Assembly (NCBI GenBank): GCA_017467185.1
Contig: JAFTSS010000004.1
Location: 16,779 to 80,778 of the forward strand
Direction of reading: 5' to 3'
Source: Paludibacteraceae bacterium
Lineage (GTDB): Bacteria; Bacteroidota; Bacteroidia; Bacteroidales; Paludibacteraceae
Length of the DNA stretch: 64,000 nucleotides
The first letter of the stretch is position 1, and each line of letters begins with the position of its first letter. Shown one piece after another: positions 10,290 through 19,030 of the stretch. The position numbers and the translations under genes were made by a program. The notes below the pieces were generated by a model. That model searched no databases and was not told the origin of the DNA. It saw nothing but the letters and a program-made list of their open reading frames with translations.

Positions 10290-10440
10290 TTAGACTTTTA
10301 GTAGCGAGTAGCGAGTAACGAGATTTTTTGTACTCGGCTTCGCCTCGTTGTTTTTTTGTAATTTTAGTAGCGAGTAGCGAGTAACGAGACTCACTTGCTT
10401 TGCTCGTTTTTTTACTTTTAGTAGTTGCTCGTTATGATAT
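10290..10440. repeat. Tandem and inverted GCGAGTAACGAG-word spacer between pyrC and carA
   Basis: Two copies of TTTTAGTAGCGAGTAGCGAG about 65 bases apart are each followed by a short hairpin (CTCGGCTTCGCCTCG; CTTGCTTTGCTCG). The same words recur in the purB-guaB and guaB-guaA spacers. It is non-coding. Confidence 0.55.
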
Positions 10441-10444
10441 TTTG

Positions 10445-11713
10445 TCAATTGTACAGAGAGTACACGATTTCGCCTTTAATCATGGTCATTACACATTCGG
10501 CATTGACTTTCCAACCAGCGAATGGGGTAGATTTGCCGCTTGAAACGAAATGGTTAGGGTTTAGTTTGTAGTCGGCGCCGAGATTAACGATAGTGAGGTC
10601 GGCATATTCGCCTACGGTTACAGGGTGTAATCCCATAATTTTGCGTGGGTTGGTTGACATGAGGTCGATGAGGCGTTCCATTGAGATGATGTTTTTCTTA
10701 ACGAGGTAAGAGAACAAAAGAGGGAATGCGACTTCGAGGCCAGTGATACCGAACGCACTATCTTTCAAACCACAGATTTTTTCGCTTGCAGCATGAGGTG
10801 CGTGGTCTGTTGCGATACAGTCGATTGTGCCGTCTTGGATACCTTTAATCAATGCAGCTTTGTCTTCAGCCGAACGTAGAGGCGGATTCATTTTGTATGC
10901 TCCATCCTCGCGGAGGTCCATATCTGTTAGGATGAGATAGTGAGGTGCAGTTTCGCAAGTTACAGGCAATCCTTCGCGTTTAGCTTCGCGGATTAGTTCT
11001 ACAGATTCTTTAGTAGAGATGTGGCATACGTGGTATTTACAACCAGTTTCGCGTACGAGGTTTATGTCGCGTTCGATTTGTCGCCATTCGCTTTCAGAGC
11101 ATATGCCGAGGTGTCCGTGACGACGAGCGTATTCTCCGTCATGGATGTAACCGCCTTTAAGAAGTTCGTTTACTTCACAGTGGGCTACGATTGTTTTATT
11201 TAATTTTTTACATTCAATCATTGCTTGGCGCATGAGGTCGTCAGATTGTACACCGCGTCCATCGTCAGAGAATCCCCATACGTAAGGAGCTAGGGCTGCA
11301 AAATCTACCAATTCACCTTCGCCGCGACCACCCATAGTTATACATCCATAGGGGTGAACGTTGACTTTTGCATCGCTACGGATAGCACGTAATTGGACAT
11401 TTAGATTTTCAGTTGTGTCGGGAGCTGGACGTAGGTTAGGCATTGTAAATACATCAGTATAACCTGCGCGAGCAGCAGCCGATGTGCCTGATAATATTGT
11501 TTCTTTGTGTTCGAAACCAGGTTCGCGAAGGTGTACGTGTAGGTCAACTAACCCAGGTAGAATAGAGAGACCAACCATGTCTATAACTTCAGCATCTTCA
11601 TCTTTGATTGAAGTGCGTACTTCTGCAATTTTTCCATCTACGATAAGGATGTCTGTTTTCTCAAATCCACAATCGCGGAATATAAGCGCATTTTTAAGCA
11701 ATAATTTTTTCAT
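10445..11713 (-). CDS. pyrC: Dihydroorotase, class I
   Basis: Zinc amidohydrolase that cyclises carbamoyl aspartate to dihydroorotate. The 422-residue length and metal motif DLHVHLREPG (His59, His61) fit the class I (Bacillus/Thermus-like) enzyme. Further metal-site segments are visible as AHCEVNE near 195, CHISTKES near 230 and CIATDHAPHA near 295. It is the first structural gene of the minus-strand pyr operon, with a roughly 360-nt leader ahead of its ATG at 11713. The identification is secure. Confidence 0.95.
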   Translation of the reverse strand: MKKLLLKNALIFRDCGFEKTDILIVDGKIAEVRTSIKDEDAEVIDMVGLSILPGLVDLHVHLREPGFEHKETILSGTSAAARAGYTDVFTMPNLRPAPDTTENLNVQLRAIRSDAKVNVHPYGCITMGGRGEGELVDFAALAPYVWGFSDDGRGVQSDDLMRQAMIECKKLNKTIVAHCEVNELLKGGYIHDGEYARRHGHLGICSESEWRQIERDINLVRETGCKYHVCHISTKESVELIREAKREGLPVTCETAPHYLILTDMDLREDGAYKMNPPLRSAEDKAALIKGIQDGTIDCIATDHAPHAASEKICGLKDSAFGITGLEVAFPLLFSYLVKKNIISMERLIDLMSTNPRKIMGLHPVTVGEYADLTIVNLGADYKLNPNHFVSSGKSTPFAGWKVNAECVMTMIKGEIVYSLYN

Positions 11714-11920
11714 ATATTAGATTTTTTAGAATTTTAGTAGTGAGTGGAGAGGCTTAACCCCTCCGGTCTTCGACCACCTCCCCTAAGACATGGGAGGAAT
11801 ATAGAAACAAGCAAGACTTACTAGGTTTAGTCTTATTGATTTTTTTATATGTCTAAATTTTTAGATATAAGTTGTGAGACATTGTCTAGTATCTTGTATC
11901 TAATACCTCGTGTTCAATGT
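11714..11920. other. Remainder of the pyrC leader
   Basis: AT-rich spacer with a partly palindromic stretch (AGGCTTAACCCCTCCGGTC and CACCTCCCCTAAGACATGG) and TCTCGTG-like words. There is no ORF of note. It would be the distal part of the pyr operon 5' untranslated region. Confidence 0.4.
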
Positions 11921-11957
11921 AAAAAAAGAGTAACTATCTATTAGAAAATAGTTACTC
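11921..11957 (-). terminator. Intrinsic terminator in the pyr operon leader (putative attenuator)
   Basis: On the minus strand a perfect 10-bp stem, GAGTAACTAT with ATAGTTACTC, and a 10-nt loop are followed by seven T residues. It lies about 120 nt after the predicted start site and about 210 nt before pyrC, so it would stop operon transcription unless prevented. The stop codon of the leader ORF falls in the 5' arm. Confidence 0.75.
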
Positions 11958-12053
11958 CTTAATATCAATAAAACAATAGAAAACAGATGTTTGCGGTGCT
12001 AATTGTACAGCGCCGAGCGGATAGTCATTGTGTTTTCTGTTGTCGGTATTCAT
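11952..12053 (-). CDS. Putative 33-residue leader peptide of the pyr operon
   Basis: The minus-strand ATG at 12053 opens 33 codons ending with a TAA (11952-11954) located within the 5' arm of the leader terminator. The last third of the ORF is U-rich in the RNA (GTTTTCTATTGTTTTATTG). This is the geometry of the E. coli pyrBI leader, where tight coupling of ribosome and polymerase at low UTP blocks the attenuator. That mechanism is an inference here; the seen facts are the ORF, the U-rich run and the overlapping stop. I know of no family for the peptide. Confidence 0.5.
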   Translation of the reverse strand: MNTDNRKHNDYPLGAVQLAPQTSVFYCFIDIKE

Positions 12054-12083
12054 ACTGTTGGTTTTGTATGGTCTAAATTTGTG

Positions 12084-12114
12084 CAAAGGTACGATTTTTT
12101 TTTTGTATATGCAA
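12084..12114 (-). promoter_or_regulatory. Predicted promoter of the pyr operon
   Basis: Reading the minus strand, TTG (12114-12112), a 20-base spacer and TACCTTTG (12091-12084) match the Bacteroidetes primary-sigma consensus. Transcription would begin near 12077, upstream of the leader ORF and attenuator. Confidence 0.7.
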
Positions 12115-12274
12115 GGTTTTTTCTTATAAATGTATATATTTTTTTTGAATGTGATTTTTGTGTTTTGAACGCTGTGTTTTTAACATTTAGGTACTTAAAA
12201 ATCCTTTGTTTATGAGATATTTGAATGGTTGAGAATTTTAACATAAAAAATATTTTATTTAATTGTTAATTTTA

Positions 12275-12305
12275 TTTGTTAAATGATAAAGTTTTATTAT
12301 CTTTG
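12275..12305 (+). promoter_or_regulatory. Predicted promoter of the purE operon
   Basis: TTTG (12275-12278), 19 bases, then TATCTTTG (12298-12305), an excellent match to the Bacteroidetes consensus, divergent from the pyr promoter about 160 bp away. The leader to the purE ATG is about 110 nt and ends in TTAATTG words; I see no terminator in it. Confidence 0.75.
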
Positions 12306-12424
12306 CAACTTAGAAGCCTATTGTCAGTAGTTGATAGTTGAAAATGGGGTATAAGTGTGTGGTATTTAGTAGATTTATTGGCTATTGATGATTGGATTGT
12401 TAATTGTTAATTATTAATTGTTAA

Positions 12425-12934
12425 TTGATGAATCCACGAGTAAGTATTATTATGGGAAGCACGAGCGACCTTCCAGTGATGGAGAAGGCAGCTAAAGTGT
12501 TAAATGATTTTAAAGTGCCATTTGAGATGCACGCATTGTCGGCACACCGCACACCAGTTGAGGTGGAGCTGTTTGCTAAAGGTGCAGCAGGTCGCGGTAT
12601 AGAAGTGATTATAGCAGCGGCAGGTATGGCGGCGCATTTGCCTGGTGTTATTGCAGCATCGACTACAGTGCCTGTTATTGGGGTGCCTATTTCGGCGACA
12701 TTGCAGGGTATGGATGCGTTGTTGGCTATTGTTCAAATGCCTCCTGGAATACCTGTGGCAACGGTGGGTGTAGATGCGGCTATGAATGCAGGTTTGTTGG
12801 CAGTTCAGATGTTGGCAGTGGGTGATGCTCGTCTTAAACAAGAACTCGTTGATTATAAAGAGAGCCTTAAATCTAAAATAGTTAAGGCTAATGAAGATCT
12901 TAAGAAAGTTTCTTACGAATTTAAAACTAATTAA
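12425..12934 (+). CDS. purE: N5-carboxyaminoimidazole ribonucleotide mutase, PurE
   Basis: Carboxylation-step enzyme of purine synthesis that produces CAIR. The 169-residue length and the phosphate-binding motif GSTSD (residues 11-15) with SAHRTP near 39-44 place it with bacterial class I PurE. Class I enzymes normally work with the ATP-dependent PurK, but no purK is present in this window. It is the first gene of the plus-strand pur operon. The start could be Met1 or Met2 (MMNPRV). The family is certain; the class is based on length and motif. Confidence 0.93.
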   Translation: MMNPRVSIIMGSTSDLPVMEKAAKVLNDFKVPFEMHALSAHRTPVEVELFAKGAAGRGIEVIIAAAGMAAHLPGVIAASTTVPVIGVPISATLQGMDALLAIVQMPPGIPVATVGVDAAMNAGLLAVQMLAVGDARLKQELVDYKESLKSKIVKANEDLKKVSYEFKTN

Positions 12935-12937
12935 ATT

Positions 12938-13050
12938 AATTTGAAATTTGAAATTTGAAATTTGCCGTGTGGTATTAAATTTTTATTGACAAAGGCTCAA
13001 AGACTTTCGGTTCAATTTTCAACTTTCAACTTTCAATTTTCAACTCAAAA
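12938..13050. repeat. TTGAAATTTGAA / TTCAACTTTCAA inverted element, copy 1
   Basis: The left arm is AATTTGAAATTTGAAATTTG and the right arm TTTTCAACTTTCAACTTTCA. The interior (TTATTGACAAAGGCTCAAAG) recurs in reverse complement in the copy at 21206-21316. It fills the purE-purL spacer and precedes the preferred purL start. Confidence 0.65.
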
Positions 13051-13054
13051 TATT

Positions 13055-16000
13055 ATGAATTATAGGATTTTTGTCGAGAAGAAATCTCGTTTTCGTGTTG
13101 AGGCAGAGAGCTTGCAACGCGAATTAAATGCAAATCTCGGTCTAGAACTTCGTGAGATGCGTCTTGTGAATGTTTATGACCTTTTTGATTTCACACCAGA
13201 ATTGTTGGAGAAGACTCGCTATGGCGTATTTGGCGAGGTAGTAACCGACGATGTGTTTGATGCGCTTGACCTTGCGGGTCGTTCGTATATTGCTATTGAA
13301 AGTCTACCGGGACAGTTCGACCAACGCGCAGCAAGTGCGGTGGATTGTGTTAAATTGGTTGACCCAGAGGCAGACGTGCGCATTCGTTGTGCTCGTCTGT
13401 TGTTGTTTAATGAGCAATTGGACGAGGCTACACTCGCACGCATTCGTAAATATACAATCAATGCAGTAGAGTGTCGCGAAAAAGATATGTCGGTGCTTGG
13501 TATCAATGAGAATACAGAGATTGAGCCAGTAGAGGTGTTGAAAGGTTTCCGCAATATGCAAGACGCTGACCTCGTGCCATTCTGCAAAGAGAATGGTTTG
13601 GCAATGAATGCCGACGACCTTCGTTGTGTGGTAGAGTATTTCTATAAAGAGGGTCGCGACCCATATCGCACTGAGTTGATGATTCTCGACACATATTGGT
13701 CAGACCACTGTCGTCACACAACCTTCACTACAGTGCTCGAAGAGATTATTATCGACGAATCATTCATTAAATCGGAACTTGAAGAGAGCCTTGCTCTTTA
13801 CGAAAATATGCGCCGTGAGCTCGGTCGTGAACATAAAGACCGTTGCTTGATGGACATGGCAACTATCGGTGCACGTTATCTTAAAAAACATGGTTACCTC
13901 AACGATATGGAACAAAGCGAAGAGAACAACGCATGCTCTATATTTGTTAATGTTAACGTAGATGGCGAAGACCAACGCTGGTTGCTCCAATTCAAAAACG
14001 AAACACACAACCACCCAACAGAGATTGAACCATTTGGTGGTGCATCTACATGTCTTGGTGGTGCTATTCGCGACCCATTATCTGGTCGTGCATACGTATA
14101 TCAAGCAATGCGTGTGACAGGTGCAGGCAATATCTATACTCCTGTGTCAGAAACTATGGAGGGTAAATTGCCACAACGCATTATCTCTACCAAAGCAGCA
14201 GCAGGTTACTCGTCATATGGTAACCAAATAGGTCTTGCAACAACACATCTTCGTGAGATTTATCACCCTGACTATGTGGCAAAACGCCTCGAAGTAGGTG
14301 CAGTAGCAGGTGCAGTGCGTGCCGATGCTGTGCGTCGCGAGTCTCCAGCTCCTGGCGATATAGTGTTGATGTTTGGTGGTCGTACAGGTCGCGACGGTGT
14401 AGGTGGAGCAACCGGTTCATCGAAAGAGCACAACGTGATGTCAATCGAGACATGTTCGTCGGAAGTACAAAAAGGTAATGCCCCTGAAGAGCGCAAATTG
14501 GAACGCCTCTTCCGTCGTCCTGAGGTTACACGCTTGATTAAGAAATCTAACGACTTTGGTGCAGGTGGTGTGTCAGTGGCTATTGGTGAGTTGACCGATG
14601 GTCTCGACATCTATCTCGACAGAGTGAAAACAAAATATAGCGGCTTGAACGCTACCGAATTGGCTATTTCAGAATCGCAAGAACGTGTATCAGTGGTAGT
14701 TGAAGCGAAAGATAAAGAAGAGTTCATGAAATATTGCGCCGAAGAGAACATCGAGGTGGTGCATGTGGCAGACGTAACTGATACAGCGCGTATGCGTATG
14801 TTCTATCGCGGCGAGACTATTGTTGACCTCTCTCGCGAATTTATCGACTCGGCAGGTGCTGCACATTTTGCTAAAGCCAATGTAGGTGCAGTCGTTGAGC
14901 GCAATCCGTTCGAACGTAATATCGCAGGTGCTAACCTCCGCGAACGTTTTGAAAATAATCTTCAAGACGATAACGTATTGACACAAAAGGGTCTTATCGA
15001 GACATTCGATGCTACTATCGGTCGTTCTACAGTGTTGATGCCATTTGGTGGTAAATACCAACGTTCAGAGACTCAAGTGGGTGTACAAAAACTCCCAGTT
15101 GATGGTTTCACTAACGATGCAAGTATGATGGCGTATGGTTTCAATCCATTTGTGTCGGCATGGAGCCCTTACCACGGTGCAGCTTATGCAGTGGTAGAAG
15201 CATGTGCTAAAGTTGTGGCAGCAGGTGGTCGTTACGACACAATGCGCTTCTCATATCAAGAGTATTTCGAACGTATGTCAAGCACAACATCTTGGGGTAA
15301 ACCACTCAGCGCATTGCTCGGTGCACTCAAGATGCAATACGAACTCAAATTGCCTTCAATCGGTGGTAAAGACTCGATGAGCGGTACATTCCAAAACATC
15401 AACGTGCCTCCAACACTCATCGCCTTTGGTATCACTATGGTCGATGCTAACAAAGTGATTTCGACTGACTTCAAGGCAGCAGGCGAAAATATCTACCTCC
15501 TTCGCCACACACCAATGGCTAATTATATGCCTAACACCGACATGTTGAAAGCTAATTTCGACGCATTCCACCGTCTTGTAGAAGAGGGTAAAGTGTCAGC
15601 CGCATACACAATCGGTATGGGTGGTGTAGCCGAAGCAGTAACAAAAATGGCATTTGGTTCGAACATAGGTGCTAATATCAATCTTTCAGAAAATGATTTA
15701 TTTAACTATAATTATGGTTCTATTCTTTTTGCGTCGTCGGAAGAATTGAACATCCAAAATCTTGAAAAAATCGGAACGACAACAGCCGAAGCAACATTGG
15801 TTGTCAACGGCGAATCGTTCGACCTCAATCATTTATATAAGGTAAATACCGAGAAATTTGCAGAAATCTATCCAGCTACTGCACCAGCAGAAGACAATGC
15901 ACAATGCACAATTCACAATGCACAATTGGATGATGTGAAATTCGAGTATCCAGGCGAGGCAGTTGAGCATCCAATCGTATATATTCCAGTGTTCCCAGGT

Positions 16001-16777
16001 ACAAACTGCGACTACGATATGGCTAAGGCATTCCGCACAGCAGGTGCCGAAGTACGCACATCAGTGTTCTGCAACCTTACAGCCGACGACATCGCACGTT
16101 CTATCGAAGTGATGGCATGCGAAATTCGTGGTTGTCATATCTTGGCACTCGCAGGTGGTTTCTCATCTGGCGACGAACCAGATGGTTCTGCTAAATTCAT
16201 CGCTACTGTATTGAATAATAGCGACGTAGCACGCGAAATTCACGCACTCATCGACCGCAAAGGCTTGATTATCGGTATCTGTAACGGTTTCCAAGCGTTA
16301 GTTAAATCAGGTTTGTTGCCTTACGGTCGCTTGGGTATGGTTACACCAGATAGTCCAACACTCTTCCGTAACAACATCAACCGCCATATCTCGCAAATGG
16401 TTACAACACGCATCAGTACCGTGAAATCGCCATGGTTGGCAGGTTTCAAAGTAGGCGACGAGCACACTATTGCAATGAGCCACGGCGAAGGTAAATTCGT
16501 GGTGAGCGAAGAATTGGCTCGCGAATTGTTTGCAAAAGGACAAGTGGCATTCCAATATGTAGATGCTAACAGCAACATCACAATGCAATCGCCTGAAAAC
16601 CCTAATGGATCAAGCTATGCAATTGAGGGTATCATCTCTGAGGATGGTTTGATTATCGGTAAAATGGGTCACACCGAGCGTTACGAAGAAAACATCTTCA
16701 AAAACATCGCAGGCAACAAACGCCAACCATTGTTCGATAACGCAGTTCGCTACTTTAATAAAATTCATAATTCATAA
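13055..16777 (+). CDS. purL: Phosphoribosylformylglycinamidine synthase, single-chain PurL
   Basis: Converts FGAR to FGAM with glutamine and ATP. Large single-chain form of 1240 residues: N-terminal PurS-like domain, two AIRS-type synthetase halves, and a C-terminal class I glutaminase with Cys in GICNGFQA and MSHGEGKF nearby. I chose the ATG at 13055 (MNYRIFVEKK) because the 31 extra codons to 12962 lie wholly in a TTCAACTTTCAA repeat and begin before the repeat's right arm. The linker before the glutaminase carries a repeat-encoded in-frame segment (DNAQCTIHNAQL, bases 15895-15928), and the C-terminus HNS also comes from a repeat. The function is secure. Confidence 0.96.
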   Translation: MNYRIFVEKKSRFRVEAESLQRELNANLGLELREMRLVNVYDLFDFTPELLEKTRYGVFGEVVTDDVFDALDLAGRSYIAIESLPGQFDQRAASAVDCVKLVDPEADVRIRCARLLLFNEQLDEATLARIRKYTINAVECREKDMSVLGINENTEIEPVEVLKGFRNMQDADLVPFCKENGLAMNADDLRCVVEYFYKEGRDPYRTELMILDTYWSDHCRHTTFTTVLEEIIIDESFIKSELEESLALYENMRRELGREHKDRCLMDMATIGARYLKKHGYLNDMEQSEENNACSIFVNVNVDGEDQRWLLQFKNETHNHPTEIEPFGGASTCLGGAIRDPLSGRAYVYQAMRVTGAGNIYTPVSETMEGKLPQRIISTKAAAGYSSYGNQIGLATTHLREIYHPDYVAKRLEVGAVAGAVRADAVRRESPAPGDIVLMFGGRTGRDGVGGATGSSKEHNVMSIETCSSEVQKGNAPEERKLERLFRRPEVTRLIKKSNDFGAGGVSVAIGELTDGLDIYLDRVKTKYSGLNATELAISESQERVSVVVEAKDKEEFMKYCAEENIEVVHVADVTDTARMRMFYRGETIVDLSREFIDSAGAAHFAKANVGAVVERNPFERNIAGANLRERFENNLQDDNVLTQKGLIETFDATIGRSTVLMPFGGKYQRSETQVGVQKLPVDGFTNDASMMAYGFNPFVSAWSPYHGAAYAVVEACAKVVAAGGRYDTMRFSYQEYFERMSSTTSWGKPLSALLGALKMQYELKLPSIGGKDSMSGTFQNINVPPTLIAFGITMVDANKVISTDFKAAGENIYLLRHTPMANYMPNTDMLKANFDAFHRLVEEGKVSAAYTIGMGGVAEAVTKMAFGSNIGANINLSENDLFNYNYGSILFASSEELNIQNLEKIGTTTAEATLVVNGESFDLNHLYKVNTEKFAEIYPATAPAEDNAQCTIHNAQLDDVKFEYPGEAVEHPIVYIPVFPGTNCDYDMAKAFRTAGAEVRTSVFCNLTADDIARSIEVMACEIRGCHILALAGGFSSGDEPDGSAKFIATVLNNSDVAREIHALIDRKGLIIGICNGFQALVKSGLLPYGRLGMVTPDSPTLFRNNINRHISQMVTTRISTVKSPWLAGFKVGDEHTIAMSHGEGKFVVSEELARELFAKGQVAFQYVDANSNITMQSPENPNGSSYAIEGIISEDGLIIGKMGHTERYEENIFKNIAGNKRQPLFDNAVRYFNKIHNS

Positions 16778-16855
16778 TGCATAATTATGAATAGATTTTA
16801 TTAATGTAAATTGTTTAACGCCGGAAGGTAATTATGAATTATGAATTATGAATTG
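16765..16855. repeat. ATTATGAATT-word inverted element between purL and purC
   Basis: The arms TTCATAATTCATAATGCATA and ATTATGAATTATGAATTATG flank a short core (ACGCCGGAAGG). The element overlaps the last codons of purL and the start codon of purC. Confidence 0.7.
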
Positions 16856-17558
16856 TGAATTGTTATTATACGAGGGTAAAGCCAAACAGATATATGCAAC
16901 AGAAGACCCTGAAGTAGTGGTTGTTCATTACAAGGACGACGCTTCGGCATATAACGGCATTAAGCGTGCGCAGATAACCAATAAAGGTATTTTGAACAAC
17001 AAAATATCGTCGATTATCTATGCTAAACTTGCCGATGCAGGCATAAAAACCCATTTTATTCAACGCCTCGACGACCGCAATCAGTTGTGCCGTAAGGTAG
17101 ATGTGATACCTATCGAATTCATCGTGCGCAACTATGCCGCTGGCTCTATGGCGCGCCGTTTGGGTATCGAAGAAGGTACTAAACTTAACACTACAATTTT
17201 CGAGTGTTGCTACAAAAACGAGGAACTCGACGACCCTATCATCAACGAGCATCACGCTGTGGCTCTTGGTCTTTCTACCTACGAAGAGATGGCTGAGGTG
17301 CATAAAATAGTGGAGAAAATCAATCAATTGTTGATTCCGTTGTTTGCAAGCCTTGATGTTATCTTGGTCGATTTCAAAACCGAATTCGGTCGCCTCGAAG
17401 ATGGCACACTCGTGTTGAGCGACGAACTCAGCCCTGATACTTGTCGTCTTTGGGATGTCGAAACACAAGACAGCCTCGACAAAGACCGCTTCCGTCGCGA
17501 CCTCGGTCGTGTCGGCGAAGCCTACCAAGAAATCCTCAACCGATTGATGAAACTTTAA
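16848..17558 (+). CDS. purC: SAICAR synthetase, short bacterial form
   Basis: Joins aspartate to CAIR with ATP to give SAICAR. At 236 residues with LYEGKAKQIYA, DDASAYNGIKR, VRNYAAGSMARRLG and SDELSPDTCRLWD it is the short PurC common in Bacillota and Pseudomonadota, with all expected motifs present. The first codons MNCEL derive from the ATTATGAATT repeat; the family usually starts one or two residues before LLYEGKAK. A second, longer SAICAR synthetase follows 220 bp downstream, which makes one of the two redundant or specialised. Confidence 0.93.
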   Translation: MNCELLLYEGKAKQIYATEDPEVVVVHYKDDASAYNGIKRAQITNKGILNNKISSIIYAKLADAGIKTHFIQRLDDRNQLCRKVDVIPIEFIVRNYAAGSMARRLGIEEGTKLNTTIFECCYKNEELDDPIINEHHAVALGLSTYEEMAEVHKIVEKINQLLIPLFASLDVILVDFKTEFGRLEDGTLVLSDELSPDTCRLWDVETQDSLDKDRFRRDLGRVGEAYQEILNRLMKL

Positions 17559-17571
17559 TAATCTGTTTTTT

Positions 17572-17756
17572 CAACATAAGTACAGAATTTTGTTTATAGG
17601 CTGATTTAAGGTTTGTAAGGATGAAATCTTTTTTAAGTACATATCTTGTGTTATGATTTAGCGTATGTACTTGAAATAACAAGATTTCCCCACAAAACTT
17701 TAAAAAATAATTGTTATAACTTGCAACCTGAAAATATAGTATGTACTTATGTTAAG
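17572..17756. repeat. Nested inverted-repeat element, AAGTACAT family, copy 3
   Basis: The outer ends are AACATAAGTACA and TGTACTTATGTT, exact reverse complements, with inner arms TTTTTTAAGTACAT and ATGTACTTGAAA. It has the same strand orientation as copies 1, 2 and 4, but here the neighbouring genes run on the plus strand, which argues against a strand-specific leader function. Confidence 0.72.
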
Positions 17757-17777
17757 AATAAAATAATATCTAAAAAA

Positions 17778-18725
17778 ATGAACGCATTAACAGCAACTGA
17801 ATATAACTTCCCTGGTCAGGAGAAGGTTTATCACGGCAAAGTACGTGATGTTTACACTGTGTCGGGCAATCGTCTTGTGATGGTGGCAACCGACCGTATA
17901 TCTGCTTTCGACGTAATACTTCCAAAAGGTATTCCGTTCAAAGGTCAAATCCTCAACCAAATCGCAGCTCAATTCCTCGATGCAACAGCCGACATCTGTC
18001 CTAACTGGAAATTGGCTACCCCAGACCCTATGGTTACCGTTGGTGTGGCTTGCGAAGGCTATCCTGTTGAGATGATTGTGCGTGGGTATCTCTGCGGTAG
18101 TGCATGGCGTGCTTATAAGAGTGGCGTACGCGAAATATGCGGTGTGAAACTACCTGACGGTATGCGCGAAAACGAACGCTTCCCAGAGCCAATCATCACT
18201 CCTACAACTAAAGCCGAAATTGGCGAGCACGACGAAGACATCTCTCGCGAAGAAATCATCGCACAAGGCTTGGTTTCTGAAGAAGAATACAAAGTATTGG
18301 AACAATACACATTGGCTCTCTTCCGTCGTGGCTCAGAGATTGCTGCTAAACGTGGTTTGATTCTTGTTGATACTAAATACGAGTTCGGTAAATGCGATGG
18401 CAAAATCTACCTCATGGACGAAATCCACACGCCAGACTCAAGCCGCTATTTCTATGCCGAAGGCTATGAAGAAAACTTTGCTGCAGGCAAACCACAACGC
18501 CAACTCAGCAAAGAGTTCGTGCGCGAATGGTTGATGGAAAACGGTTTCCAAGGCAAAGAGGGTCAACAAGTGCCTGAGATGACTGACGAGGTAGTAGCAG
18601 GTATTTCAGCTCGTTATCAAGAGCTTTACGAAAACATCGTAGGTGAAAAATTCGTTCCTGCAGCCGATGGCGAAGACCTCCTCGCTCGCATCGAACGCAA
18701 TGTAACAGATTATCTAAATGCATAA
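17778..18725 (+). CDS. purC: SAICAR synthetase, long form (second copy)
   Basis: Second SAICAR synthetase, 315 residues, of the longer type with [36 protein letters not shown] and [12 protein letters not shown]. From memory this long form is the usual Bacteroidetes enzyme, so the short gene just upstream is the more likely newcomer. I prefer the ATG at 17778 ([11 protein letters not shown]): the 44 codons before it run through the inverted-repeat element. The catalytic motifs look intact in both copies. It lies between purC and purF in the same orientation. Confidence 0.92.
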   Translation: MNALTATEYNFPGQEKVYHGKVRDVYTVSGNRLVMVATDRISAFDVILPKGIPFKGQILNQIAAQFLDATADICPNWKLATPDPMVTVGVACEGYPVEMIVRGYLCGSAWRAYKSGVREICGVKLPDGMRENERFPEPIITPTTKAEIGEHDEDISREEIIAQGLVSEEEYKVLEQYTLALFRRGSEIAAKRGLILVDTKYEFGKCDGKIYLMDEIHTPDSSRYFYAEGYEENFAAGKPQRQLSKEFVREWLMENGFQGKEGQQVPEMTDEVVAGISARYQELYENIVGEKFVPAADGEDLLARIERNVTDYLNA

Positions 18726-18733
18726 TTCATAAA

Positions 18734-18955
18734 TTTTTTAGACAGAATGACATAATGACAAATTTTTAGGTTAGAGGTTGAAGATTAGAGTCTTTTGACA
18801 TACGCTTTGCTAAAAACTAAAGTTTTTATCTCAGCGAAAAAAAGACAGGTTTAAATTACATTCTCCAAATATGTCATTTTTTTCCAAGATACACCGCAGG
18901 TGTAGCGAGGTATATGTAAAAGAAAAATATGTTCTTCTGTCATTATGTCTAAAAT
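18734..18955. repeat. GACATAATGACA-ended inverted element, copy 1
   Basis: The ends TTTTTTAGACAGAATGACAT and TGTCATTATGTCTAAAA are inverted repeats. The interior has GACATACGCTTTGCT and AGCGAGGTATATGT. A reverse-oriented relative lies at 44463-44675. It occupies most of the purC2-purF spacer; the rest (18960-19025) is TCTCGTGTCTCGTGTC words. Confidence 0.65.
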
Positions 18956-19030
18956 AAATAAAAATAAAAAACAAGGCGCAGCCGAGTTAGTCTTATATCT
19001 CGTGTCTCGTGTCTAAAAGTCTATAAAATA

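Noticed and set aside
12312..12424. Leader ORF and attenuator before purE
   Set aside because: A 14-codon ORF (MGYKCVVFS...) exists but there is no terminator hairpin, unlike the pyr and purB leaders.
12962..13054. Longer N-terminus for PurL from the ATG at 12962
   Set aside because: The 31 codons lie in a TTCAACTTTCAA repeat element and have no resemblance to PurL; the ATG at 13055 gives the family N-terminus.
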